Assembly: GCF_017220215.1 (NCBI RefSeq)
Contig: NZ_CP071131.1
Coordinates: forward strand, 682,001-746,000
Direction: 5' to 3'
DNA length: 64,000 nt
Source: Caballeronia sp. M1242
Lineage (GTDB): Bacteria; Pseudomonadota; Gammaproteobacteria; Burkholderiales; Burkholderiaceae
Of this stretch, positions 34,053-42,235 are shown piece after piece (positions within the stretch are counted from its first letter, which is position 1; the number at the start of each line of letters is the position of its first letter). The notes under the pieces are model-generated. The model saw nothing but the letters and a program-made list of their open reading frames with translations. It had not been told where the DNA came from and did no database searches. Position numbers and translations under genes: made by a program.

Positions 34053-34805
34053 TCAGCCGCGCTCGGCCTGAGCGAGCCACTGATCGAGACCGATCTGACC
34101 GAAGCGCGCTTCGCCAAGAGGCACGAGCGATAGTTCCTCGACCGCGCCGCCGTAATACCGCGCCTTCGGATCCGTCACGACCGTGCGTGCGTCGCCTACG
34201 GATTGCAGATATCGCGCGATGATCTCCGCGAACGGCGCGCGATCCGGGCCGGCTATGTCGATGGTGTCGTTCAGAGGCGCCGCGAGCGCCACCTGTGAAA
34301 GGATCGACGCGACGTCATGCACGGCGATCGGCTGAAACTGACCGTCGCCGACGCGCACCGTGCCGCTCTCCGTGCTGAAGTCCGCGATGCCCCCGATGAA
34401 CTCCATGAACTGCGTGGCCCGCACGATCGTGTACGGAACGCCGGCGGCCTTGATCGCCTCTTCCTGCGCGACTTTGGCGGCGAAATACGCGTTCTCCGGC
34501 ATGCGGTCGGTTCCGACGATCGACAGCGCGACGTGATGGCCCACGCCCGCCGCCACTTCGGCCTTGCCGAGATTGCGCGCCGAGGTGCGGAAGAAATCGA
34601 GCACCGCCTGCGGTTCCCATGACGGCGCGTTCGTTACATCGACGACGACATCCGCGTCCATGAGCACTGTCGTGAGACCCTCGCCCGTTATGGTGTTGAC
34701 GCCGGTACGCGGGGATGCAGCGAGCGCCTGATGGCCTGCCTCGTTGAGCAGTGCGACCAGACGCGAGCCGACGAGGCCCGAACCACCGATTACGACGATC
34801 TTCAT
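34053..34805 (-). CDS. NmrA-like NAD(P)-binding protein (atypical SDR)
   Basis: The 250-residue protein begins MKIVVIGGSGLVGSRLVALL, the Gly-rich dinucleotide motif of atypical SDRs, and continues with DVTNAPSWEPQAVLDFF and YTIVRATQFMEFIGGIAD, characteristic of NmrA/TMR-like regulators and quinone reductase-like enzymes. It lacks a clear YxxxK. GGAGG lies 8 bases upstream of the ATG at 34805, which I prefer to the earlier frame opening at 34883. It is first in a three-gene unit with the AhpD-like and cupin genes, divergent from the MocR regulator. Confidence 0.83.
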   Translation of the reverse strand: MKIVVIGGSGLVGSRLVALLNEAGHQALAASPRTGVNTITGEGLTTVLMDADVVVDVTNAPSWEPQAVLDFFRTSARNLGKAEVAAGVGHHVALSIVGTDRMPENAYFAAKVAQEEAIKAAGVPYTIVRATQFMEFIGGIADFSTESGTVRVGDGQFQPIAVHDVASILSQVALAAPLNDTIDIAGPDRAPFAEIIARYLQSVGDARTVVTDPKARYYGGAVEELSLVPLGEARFGQIGLDQWLAQAERG

Positions 34806-34981
34806 GGCAAATCCTCCAGATATGTCGATACAACGGCGGGCGTGGTGACGCGTGAAGGTGTTCTCCGCCGTCGCATTGCCCACAACCAGTATGGGACAAT
34901 GATGGTCTACAAATAAGGGGCAAGATTCGTCGATACGACTAGTCCAAGATTGCCCTGCTTCGCGTTGTCGGAGAGACGGTC

Positions 34982-36472
34982 ATGAACGCCCGAAGTCCTG
35001 CATTGGCTATCGAAATCGATCGGCTGAAGCCGTTGCCGATCTATTTGCAAATATGCGAGCGATTCCGGACGGCGATCGCAGCCGGGCATTTGCGTCCGGG
35101 TGAGCGCGTGCCCGCGCTGCGCAATCTCTCGACGCAGTTAAGCACGGCCCGCGGCACCGTCGAGCTGGCCTATTCGATCCTCGTCGACGAGGGCTATCTG
35201 CAAATGCGCGGTGCCGCCGGCACGTTCGTATCGCCGTCGCTGCCGGCGTCGGTGGTGCAGGGCGCGGATGACAAGAGAGCGGGCAGCGCGAAGAAGCGAG
35301 ATGCGCAGCAGACCCAGCCGATGCCACGCCAAGGCGCGCTCACCGTTGCCATGAGCGGCGAGCCGCGGCCCTTGCAGCCGGGGCTGCCGGCGCTGGACGC
35401 GTTTCCGCGCAAAATATGGAGCCGGCTGGTTTCGCGCCGCGTGCGTAGCGGGGATCGCGCGATGCTTGGCTATCCCGATCCGATGGGCTACAGACCGCTG
35501 CGTGAACGCATTGCCACCTATCTCGGCTTGTCGCGCGGTGTCACATGCTTGCCCGAGCAGGTCTTCATTACCGGCGGGTATCGCGCGACGCTTGAACTCG
35601 TGCTGCGCAGTCTCGCGCAATCGAACGATCGCATGTGGTTCGAAGACCCCGGCTATCTGCTCGCGCGAAATTTCCTGACGGAGACCGGCGTGCAGTTGAC
35701 GCCCGTGCCCGTCGACGATGAAGGGATGGATATAGCGCGTGGCACCGAACTCGATCCCGAGGCACGCTTTGCACTGGTCACGCCGTCGCATCAAAGCCCG
35801 CTCGGACAGGTGCTGTCGCTGACGAGACGCCTCGCGTTGCTGGACTGGGCGAAAAAGGGGGCGCGTTGGATCATCGAAGACGACTACGACAGCGAGTTCC
35901 GCTATGCAGGAAGGCCATTGCCGGCTTTGAAGAGCCTCGATCGGCACGACCGGGTGATTTACACCGGCACGTTCAGCAAGGTGTTGTTCCCCGGCCTGCG
36001 GCTCGCGTATGCGGTGGTTCCGGACCGCGCTGTCGAGCGTGTCGGGCGGGTGGCGTGCTCCATGAACGCTGGCTCGCCGGCGCTCTTGCAGGCTGCAGCG
36101 ACCGATTTCATCGAGCAGGGGCATTTTGCGCGGCATATCAAGCGGATGCGCGCGCTGTACGGGCAACGACGTGTGTTCATTGCAGACGCGCTGGAGCAAG
36201 CGTTCGGCAAGCGCTTAAAGATCGATCTGCCGCCCGGCGGCATTCAGTTCGCGGTGCGGTTCGCTGAAAGCCGCAACGGCCCGGTCGACGATGTCGCTGT
36301 CGCCGCGCGAGCCCGCGAAGCGGGCCTCGGCGTGTTGCCGCTTTCGATCTGGTATGCGAACGCACGTATGCCACGCACGCCACGGGGTCTTGTCATCGGT
36401 TTTGCGAACATTACAGATGCGAGTGAAGCGGTCCGTCTTGCCAGGAAGTTGCGTGCTTGTCTGGATGGCTGA
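34982..36472 (+). CDS. MocR-family regulator (GntR helix-turn-helix fused to an aminotransferase)
   Basis: The 496-residue protein has a GntR winged helix domain at residues ~15-85 (LPIYLQICERFRTAIAAGHL, LSTARGTVELAYSILVDEGY) and then a class I/II aminotransferase-like domain of about 370 residues. The PLP-lysine lies in TFSKVLFPGLRLAY; DYDSEFRY and FEDPGYLL hold other cofactor contacts. MocR proteins usually bind PLP and an amino compound without doing transamination. It is divergent from the NmrA-AhpD-cupin unit. The 176-base gap between them holds GTCG-ATA-CGAC at 34929-34939 and other short inverted repeats, where the protein may bind. Confidence 0.87.
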   Translation: MNARSPALAIEIDRLKPLPIYLQICERFRTAIAAGHLRPGERVPALRNLSTQLSTARGTVELAYSILVDEGYLQMRGAAGTFVSPSLPASVVQGADDKRAGSAKKRDAQQTQPMPRQGALTVAMSGEPRPLQPGLPALDAFPRKIWSRLVSRRVRSGDRAMLGYPDPMGYRPLRERIATYLGLSRGVTCLPEQVFITGGYRATLELVLRSLAQSNDRMWFEDPGYLLARNFLTETGVQLTPVPVDDEGMDIARGTELDPEARFALVTPSHQSPLGQVLSLTRRLALLDWAKKGARWIIEDDYDSEFRYAGRPLPALKSLDRHDRVIYTGTFSKVLFPGLRLAYAVVPDRAVERVGRVACSMNAGSPALLQAAATDFIEQGHFARHIKRMRALYGQRRVFIADALEQAFGKRLKIDLPPGGIQFAVRFAESRNGPVDDVAVAARAREAGLGVLPLSIWYANARMPRTPRGLVIGFANITDASEAVRLARKLRACLDG

Positions 36473-36616
36473 CGCGAAGGGCTGCACTGCGTTTGATACG
36501 GACGGAGCCCCGGACGGGCGACGCTGGAACGTCGGTTGCTCAGACGAATGGCCTGCGCAACGGTGCGTCGTGTTGTTGCGACGCACGCCGCAGGTATTTT
36601 TCGAGAGGAACCCGGA

Positions 36617-36898
36617 ATGAAAACACGTCATCTTGTCACGGTCGCGGCCGCCGCACTTGTCGTTGCGAGCGGCACGGCCCTGGCCCAGCAACAAAGCGCG
36701 CCGATGGCTGGCGCATCTCACACCACCGATGCGAGCATGGCAACGTATGGTGCATCCACCTACAGCGGCTCGGATTATGGCGGCACCGGCTATGGCGATA
36801 GCTCGGCCGGCGCTCGCAACTACGGCGAGTGGGCTAGAGCCCGCAATCCGGCAAACTGCCCGCCGGGACTCACGTGTAACGTTTATAAGGGATCCTGA
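36617..36898 (+). CDS. Small exported Gly/Ser/Tyr-rich protein
   Basis: The 93-residue protein has a signal peptide ending in TALAQQ and a low-complexity middle rich in Ser, Gly, Tyr, Ala and Thr (YGASTYSGSDYGGTGYGDSS). The C-terminal end has two Cys, NPANCPPGLTC, which may form a disulfide in the periplasm. I do not recognise a family with known function. The ATG at 36617 follows GAGG; the frame is open upstream to 36536. The region between it and the MocR gene (36473-36616) shows nothing else. Confidence 0.65.
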   Translation: MKTRHLVTVAAAALVVASGTALAQQQSAPMAGASHTTDASMATYGASTYSGSDYGGTGYGDSSAGARNYGEWARARNPANCPPGLTCNVYKGS

Positions 36899-36951
36899 TC
36901 ACTGCAACACGGCTGCCTGACCAACAAGCGGCCGCGTAGTCCTTCGCTGAA

Positions 36952-36988
36952 GCGTGCGAGTCACGCGGCCCGCGCACGGCTCGCACGC
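36952..36988. repeat. Inverted repeat after the small exported protein gene
   Basis: Arms GCGTGCGAG/CTCGCACGC (9 bases each) enclose a 19-base loop. It lies 54 bases past the small gene's stop, between it and the convergent MFS gene. There is no T-tract, so termination is only a possibility. Confidence 0.4.
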
Positions 36989-37031
36989 TGCTGTGCACGG
37001 GGCGATGTCAGTTCGACACGGCGCTCGACAG

Positions 37032-38309
37032 TCATGCGCGGCTGCTCAAGAAGCGCGAGCGCATGGGCTTGAGCACCAGAATGGCGAGGACCGCTGTCAC
37101 GATGTCCAACGTGATGCCGACGGTGAAAACCGGCACCCAGCTACCCGCATGCTGATGCAGCAGGGCAGCCAGCGGCCCGCCGAAGATCGAGCCGATGCCC
37201 TGCGAGATATACAGCCAACCGTAGTTCTCGGTGGCGTGGCGCGTGCCGAAAGTATCGGTGAGCGTCGACGGAAACAGCGAGAAGATTTCGCCCCAGCCGA
37301 AGAACACCACGCCCGACAGCAGTACGAACAGCACGGCGTTGTCGCGCGTCATGAGCCACAGCGCCATCGCCACGCCTTCGAGCGCGAAGGCGAAGAACAT
37401 CGTGTTTTCGCGGCCATATTTATCTGAAACGAGGCCGAAGAGCGGGCGCGTCAGACCGTTGGTGAAGCGGTCGATGGTCAGCGCGAGCGGCAGCGCGGCC
37501 ATGCCGAAGACGACGACCTTCGTGATGCCGAAGTCCGCCGCGAAGGTGGCCATCTGCGAGGTGACCATGAGACCCGAGGTCGACATCATCGTCATCATGG
37601 CGAACATCAGCCAGAAGAGCGGCGACTTGATCATTTGCGAAGGGCGCAGATTGCGCGCGTCCGAAGCGGCGATGGCCGATGCCTTCGCAGGCGTTGCGTC
37701 GCGCGGTACGCGCAAGCCCTGCGATGCGACGAAGCCGACCACCGCGAACGCGATGCCGTAGAGCCAGAGCGTTGCATCGATTCCGCGCGCTGCCAACGAT
37801 GCCGAGATCGGGAACGTCGTCACGATCGCGCCCATGCCATAGCCCGCGGCCACCGCGCCCGCAGCGAAGCCGCGTCGGTCCGGGAACCAGCGCACCATCA
37901 AGCCGACCACGCCGACATACACGATGCCCGTGCCGAGACCGCCCACGAGACCGTAGGTGAGATAGAGCATGGGTGTGCTCGTCGCCATCGACGACAGTAC
38001 CCAGCTCAGGCCCGACATGACCGTGCCGAGCGAGATCAAGAGGCGCGGACCAAAGCGGTCGATGAGCTTGCCCTGAAACGGCGAAAAGAACGTCTGCAAA
38101 ATGATGAGCAGCGAGAAGGTGATTTGCAGTTCCGGCAGCGGCACGCCGAGCTTGGCCGATAGCGGTTTGGTCAGCAGCGTCCATACGTATTGCGGACTGG
38201 AAATCGACATCATGCAGATGAGGCCGAGGCCGAGCTGAAGCCAGCGGTGATGTGTCGTGCTCGCGGACGCACTTGCGTCTTCCTGCAGTGTCTCGATGCG
38301 TGCGTTCAT
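37032..38309 (-). CDS. OFA-type MFS transporter (oxalate/formate antiporter-like)
   Basis: The 425-residue, 12-helix major facilitator belongs to the oxalate:formate antiporter (OFA) family by its RWFPDRRGFAAGAVAAGYGMG loop, SPFQGKLIDRFGPR and FTNGLTRPLFGLVSDKYGR stretches. Such carriers exchange or import small carboxylates. The start at 38309 follows GGGGAAC. No oxalate or formate enzymes lie nearby, so the substrate is uncertain. The intergenic side at 38310-38407 shows no other gene. Confidence 0.82.
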   Translation of the reverse strand: MNARIETLQEDASASASTTHHRWLQLGLGLICMMSISSPQYVWTLLTKPLSAKLGVPLPELQITFSLLIILQTFFSPFQGKLIDRFGPRLLISLGTVMSGLSWVLSSMATSTPMLYLTYGLVGGLGTGIVYVGVVGLMVRWFPDRRGFAAGAVAAGYGMGAIVTTFPISASLAARGIDATLWLYGIAFAVVGFVASQGLRVPRDATPAKASAIAASDARNLRPSQMIKSPLFWLMFAMMTMMSTSGLMVTSQMATFAADFGITKVVVFGMAALPLALTIDRFTNGLTRPLFGLVSDKYGRENTMFFAFALEGVAMALWLMTRDNAVLFVLLSGVVFFGWGEIFSLFPSTLTDTFGTRHATENYGWLYISQGIGSIFGGPLAALLHQHAGSWVPVFTVGITLDIVTAVLAILVLKPMRSRFLSSRA

Positions 38310-38407
38310 ATGCGTTCCCCGATATGTGCGGATAAAAAGAATGAGTTGTGCCCTCCGGTTCGACAAAAGCGGCCCGGAAAGCGATTAAGGCAATGGAGGG
38401 TTATGCG

Positions 38408-38734
38408 TTACGTGCGCGCGGCTGCTCCTTCGCTGCGCGGATCGAGGTCGGCTCTGCGCGTTTGATTAGCATGACGAATGATCCCGCTCGAATGGCGCGT
38501 CGCTTCCTCGTATCGACCGGCGTCGATGACCTTCGAGGAGAAGCGCGCTTCCAGCTTCAACGAATCGGTCGATCGATTCCGCTCGCGGCGCGGCGCGCCG
38601 ATCGCGTTGTCGTCTGCGGACACAGTGAGCGCGTACGGCGCGACCGCCACGCCACGCGAGCCGCATGTCGGACTGAGTTGATGGGCCGCGATGTCCGCGT
38701 GCTCCGAAAGCATTGATCTTTTCCTCGTACACAA
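38408..38734 (-). pseudogene. Probable remnant of a gamma-glutamyltransferase-family gene (3' end)
   Basis: A minus-strand frame ends with a stretch that looks like the C-terminus of gamma-glutamyltransferases: LKLEARFSSKVIDA, RYEEATRHSSGIIRHA and finally DLDPRSEGAAA, matching the usual ExRF, G-H-x-G-x-I-R and DPRSDGAA elements, with spacer losses. Nothing upstream in any frame resembles the rest of the roughly 550-residue enzyme, and no good start site is present. I read it as a decayed gene end. The match was made by eye and could be coincidental in GC-rich sequence; a profile search would decide. Confidence 0.42.
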
Positions 38735-39133
38735 CGAGAACCGGCAATGCGAGATCCGTGCCAGCGCATGGTGAAAACCCTGAGGGCGTCATTGCACAAG
38801 GGTTCGGGCGGCTATCACCGGTTCGGAGCGGCCCCGCGCGATGCCGTCAGATGGTGCGCCGAGGCTTTGCCAGTGCGTGCGCGGTGGCGACGCGCCCCGG
38901 CGCGGTGCGCGCGGTACCGATCGGCGCGAAAGAACTCGGGAATCAAGCCATATTCATGCAGGACGGGGATTTGCCGCGGGAGCAGTCTGCCTGTTTTGAG
39001 GATCTGCCGCTTACCGCGAGACGACGCGTGCGGCCGCTCTCACTGCGTCTCACAGGCGCATCGGCGAGCACACGAGCTAAAGCTTCGCGAGGCCGTGCCG
39101 TAATTAGAACGACACGTTGTCAGTGCCGATCCG
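38735..39133. other. Region without a recognised gene between the remnant and the PYP operon
   Basis: About 400 bases with no frame that resembles a protein. Frames open here by chance because of the high GC content. Parts may be further decayed gene sequence. The promoter of the downstream ligase-PYP operon should lie in its last part. Confidence 0.45.
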
Positions 39134-39146
39134 GATGAATTTCATC
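39134..39146. promoter_or_regulatory. Palindrome GATGAA-T-TTCATC upstream of the PYP operon
   Basis: Perfect 6-base arms around a single T, 26 bases before the ligase start codon. A repressor site overlapping the leader is possible. No regulator gene is adjacent. Confidence 0.4.
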
Positions 39147-39171
39147 TAACGTCCACAGAGCATATACAGAG

Positions 39172-40404
39172 ATGTCTGTTGCATTGGAGCTAGCTCACAG
39201 CGCATGGTACGAAGCGCCGGGGACATTGGCGCGCTTTCTAGGCGATGCCATCGCAGCGGAGTTGCGGCATCTGCGTCCCGGAGGCGCGACGCCAGAACAG
39301 TTTCCCTGGCCGCTCGAACTCAGTATGGGAGAAGACGGACTCGGTCTTGATTCCATCGAACGGCTTTCCGTTGCGACGACCCTTTCGGAGCTGACTCAAC
39401 TGCACAAGAGCGGACTTGACGAAGTGCTCTTGAACCAGCGCTGCTTCGGCGACTGGCTGGACGTCGTCGCGAGAGGACTGAAGCAGTACAGCGCCCAACT
39501 GGTTTTTCGCACATCGGGCTCGACGGGCAGACCCAAAACATGCGTCCACGCATTAGCCGACCTTCAACGAGAGGCAGAATATCTTGCCGAAAGCCTCGTC
39601 GGAACGCGCCGAATCATTTCGGCGGTGCCAGCGCATCACATCTACGGCTTTCTCTTCACTGTGCTGTTGCCGTTGCACTTGGATGGTATCGAAGTCATCG
39701 ACGTCCGGCATGTGACGCCGTCTGCCTTGCCGCGCATGATGGCATCGGGCGACCTGCTCGTCAGTCATCCGGCGCATTTGGCGCTGGTTGCGCGCTTCGC
39801 AGGCGAGATTCCTCGTGGCGTATCGGCGTTGACATCGACTGCTCCATGCCCGCCGCAACTCGCGCAAGCCCTCACCATCGGAGGGGCGTTTGACCGCGTG
39901 CTGGAGATATACGGGAGCTCGGAAACGGCTGGCGTCGGTATGCGTGAGGTCCCTGCGCCGGCCTTTCAGTTGATGCCCTTCTGGACGCGAGACGAAGCGG
40001 ACGCCAGTCGACTCGTTCGCGTGGAGCATGACGGGCACGAAAGAAGCGTCGCGCTGCAAGACCGCGTGGAATGGGTAACCGACCATAGCTTCGTCGTCTG
40101 TGGCCGAATCGACGACGCCGTGCAGGTGGCGGGCACGAACGTCTTCCCGGCGCGGGTGCGTGAAGTGCTGTTGCAGCATCCTGACGTCGCTGATGCCGCC
40201 GTCCGCTTAATGGACCCGAGCGAGGGCGCGCGACTGAAGGCTTTCGTTGTTCCGGCAGCGGGTGTCCGCATTGAACGGCTTTGCATCGAACTCGATCGAT
40301 GGACACTCGCACGACTGTCCGCGCCAGAGCGGCCTAAGGCTTTTACGTTCGGCGAGCGACTTCCTGTCAGTGACAGCGGCAAGCGCTGCAACTGGAGCCT
40401 GTAA
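39172..40404 (+). CDS. pcl: AMP-ligase resembling the p-coumarate:CoA ligase of photoactive yellow protein systems
   Basis: The 410-residue protein is a short member of the AMP-forming acyl-CoA ligase superfamily (typical 4-coumarate ligases have about 550). The ATP loop FRTSGSTGRPKT is near residue 112, YGSSETAGVG near residue 246, VCGRIDDAVQVAGTNVFPARV in the hinge region, and a late Lys in SDSGKRC. The N-terminal ~75 residues lack the normal ligase part and contain GLDSIERLSVATTL. Ligases of this short type lie beside photoactive yellow protein genes and activate p-coumarate as a CoA thioester for attachment to the photoreceptor Cys. The next gene is such a photoreceptor, which supports the call; the substrate is inferred. 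The ribosome binding site is weak. Confidence 0.78.
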   Translation: MSVALELAHSAWYEAPGTLARFLGDAIAAELRHLRPGGATPEQFPWPLELSMGEDGLGLDSIERLSVATTLSELTQLHKSGLDEVLLNQRCFGDWLDVVARGLKQYSAQLVFRTSGSTGRPKTCVHALADLQREAEYLAESLVGTRRIISAVPAHHIYGFLFTVLLPLHLDGIEVIDVRHVTPSALPRMMASGDLLVSHPAHLALVARFAGEIPRGVSALTSTAPCPPQLAQALTIGGAFDRVLEIYGSSETAGVGMREVPAPAFQLMPFWTRDEADASRLVRVEHDGHERSVALQDRVEWVTDHSFVVCGRIDDAVQVAGTNVFPARVREVLLQHPDVADAAVRLMDPSEGARLKAFVVPAAGVRIERLCIELDRWTLARLSAPERPKAFTFGERLPVSDSGKRCNWSL

Positions 40405-40482
40405 CGGCCAGAACGATAAAGTATTCCGAGTTTCTGCCGTTATAGCCTGCGAGCGACGCCCCTTTATGCGGAGACAAGATCA

Positions 40483-40872
40483 ATGGCTGACCCGTTTACT
40501 TTCAAGCACACGTTCGATTCAGTTCTATTCGACGACCTCGTCGCAGCCGGTGAGCCCGAGCTCGATGAACTCGAGTTCGGTTTGATAGGCTTCGATGCGA
40601 CTTATGCCGTGACTCACTACAACGCAGTCGAATCATCGAGCGCGGGTCTGAGCGCCACTCGCGTTCTCGGCAGACATCTGTTCGAAGAAGTCGCGCCGTG
40701 CATGAACAACTTCATGGTGGCGCAACGGTTCGAGGATGAAGCCGAACTCGACGAAGTGCTGCCGTACGTTTTGACGCTGCGCATGAGGCCGACGCCCGTG
40801 CAGCTTAGGCTTATGAAGTCCAGCCGCAGCGAAACCCGCTTTCTTCTCGTGCAACGTCAGACCGGCAAGTGA
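40483..40872 (+). CDS. pyp: Photoactive yellow protein (PYP) homologue
   Basis: The 129-residue protein aligns along its whole length with Halorhodospira halophila PYP, a small PAS-fold blue-light receptor that carries p-coumarate on Cys69. From FGLI through YNAVE to VAPC the alignment is gapless: Tyr46, Glu50 and Cys73 here stand for Tyr42, Glu46 and Cys69, the chromophore-binding set. Thr50 and Arg52 of the classic protein appear as Ala and Leu, and Tyr98 as Leu, after a three-residue deletion between F79 and Y94 of the classic numbering. A changed absorption or photocycle is therefore expected. GCGGAG precedes the ATG. It lies after the AMP-ligase gene (78 bases) and overlaps the diguanylate cyclase gene downstream. 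Confidence 0.88.
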   Translation: MADPFTFKHTFDSVLFDDLVAAGEPELDELEFGLIGFDATYAVTHYNAVESSSAGLSATRVLGRHLFEEVAPCMNNFMVAQRFEDEAELDEVLPYVLTLRMRPTPVQLRLMKSSRSETRFLLVQRQTGK

Positions 40873-42149
40873 ACGTCATGACCACCGTGGAAGGCGCATT
40901 GGAAGCGGAGCACGAGGCGCTGCTGTCGTTCATGTATATGTCACCCATCGGCATCGTCCGTAGTGGCCTGAATGGCGATGTGGACATGCTCAATCCGGTC
41001 GCCGTCCAGTTGCTCATGCCGCTTGCCGGGTGCATGGGCGTCGGTAACGTCTTCGAGAGCCTGACTAACGTCGCGCCGGAGTTGCGCAATCTCGTGTCGA
41101 GTTTTCCGGCCGAGCGAGGGCGGGTTTGCGAGGGCCATCGAATCGTGATCGCGCCCAGTGCCGATCGCCCGATGGTACTGTCGTGCAGCATCATCAAGGT
41201 CAACGGCAGTACGTTGATGATGACGCTCTCCGACATCTCCCGTCAGGTCGAGGCCGAACGACGCGCGAGACAGCATGAGTCGTGGCTCGCGGGCATCTAT
41301 ACGAGCGTCAACGATTTCGCCTTCTTCACGCTCGATGCCGCTGGCCGTATCGACAGCTGGAACGCTTCCGTCGAGCAGCTCACGGGCTTCGGCGCGGAAG
41401 AAGTGCTTGGCCATACGCTCGACCTCTTTTACGCGCCCGAGGCTGTGGATCCGTATTGCAGCCCCGAGCACATTTCGCTGACGCGCGAGGAGGGTTGGCA
41501 TATTCAGGAGCGTTGGTGCGAAAGCAAGCAGGGCCGCCGCTATGCCGCGCAAATCCTGGTTGCCGTCTCGCGAGAAGACGATGCGGACATCGCGGGATAT
41601 TCCGTCGTCGTACGCGACGTCTCCGAACGCAAGATATCGAGCGACGAACTCACTCGCCTTCTCACGACCGATCACTTAACCGGCGCGGTCAATCGCGCGC
41701 ATTTCTTCAAGCTCGCGGAGAAGGAGCTTGCGAGAACGAGGCGACTGGGCAAGGACTTGTCCGTCGTGATGATCGATGCCGACCATTTCAAGCGAATCAA
41801 CGACACCGCCGGACATCAAGCGGGAGACCTCGTTCTGACGCAGATCGTTCAGAAGGCGAAAGCGCATTTGCGGTCGATCGACCTGCTGGCCCGACTCGGA
41901 GGCGAAGAGTTCTGCCTAATGCTTCCGGGAATTTCTCGCGAAGAGGCGCTTGTCATCACTCAACGCGTGCGCGCAACGATTGCGGACGGCGACATCGATA
42001 CAGGCGCCGGCCTAATACGAGTGACGGTCAGTGCGGGCATTGCCTCGGTAACCGATGCGACGTCTTGCGTGAACGACTTGCTTGCCGCAGCCGACAAGGC
42101 ACTGTATGCGGCCAAGGCAGCCGGTCGGAACCGCGTGGAACTCGGTTAA
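40869..42149 (+). CDS. Diguanylate cyclase with two PAS domains (PAS-PAS-GGDEF)
   Basis: The 426-residue protein has an N-terminal PAS domain (residues ~14-130, SPIGIVRSGLNGDVDMLN), a second PAS domain (~135-255, NDFAFFTLDAAGRIDSWNAS with a VVVRDVSERK end) and a GGDEF domain with active-site GGEEF. The inhibitory RxxD site is present (RSID, five residues before GGEEF), so product feedback by c-di-GMP is expected. It makes c-di-GMP from two GTP. The GTG at 40869 overlaps the PYP stop by four bases; an ATG at 40878 is an alternative. The tight coupling to the PYP gene suggests the photoreceptor modulates it. The N-terminal PAS is a relative of the one in the next gene. Confidence 0.9.
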   Translation: MNVMTTVEGALEAEHEALLSFMYMSPIGIVRSGLNGDVDMLNPVAVQLLMPLAGCMGVGNVFESLTNVAPELRNLVSSFPAERGRVCEGHRIVIAPSADRPMVLSCSIIKVNGSTLMMTLSDISRQVEAERRARQHESWLAGIYTSVNDFAFFTLDAAGRIDSWNASVEQLTGFGAEEVLGHTLDLFYAPEAVDPYCSPEHISLTREEGWHIQERWCESKQGRRYAAQILVAVSREDDADIAGYSVVVRDVSERKISSDELTRLLTTDHLTGAVNRAHFFKLAEKELARTRRLGKDLSVVMIDADHFKRINDTAGHQAGDLVLTQIVQKAKAHLRSIDLLARLGGEEFCLMLPGISREEALVITQRVRATIADGDIDTGAGLIRVTVSAGIASVTDATSCVNDLLAAADKALYAAKAAGRNRVELG

Positions 42150-42235
42150 GGGCAGGCACTCTTTGTGCGCTTATCTTTGCGCAATCGTCCCTGGCATGTC
42201 TGTTTGGTCGTCGAGGAACCTAAGAAGCTCGACGC

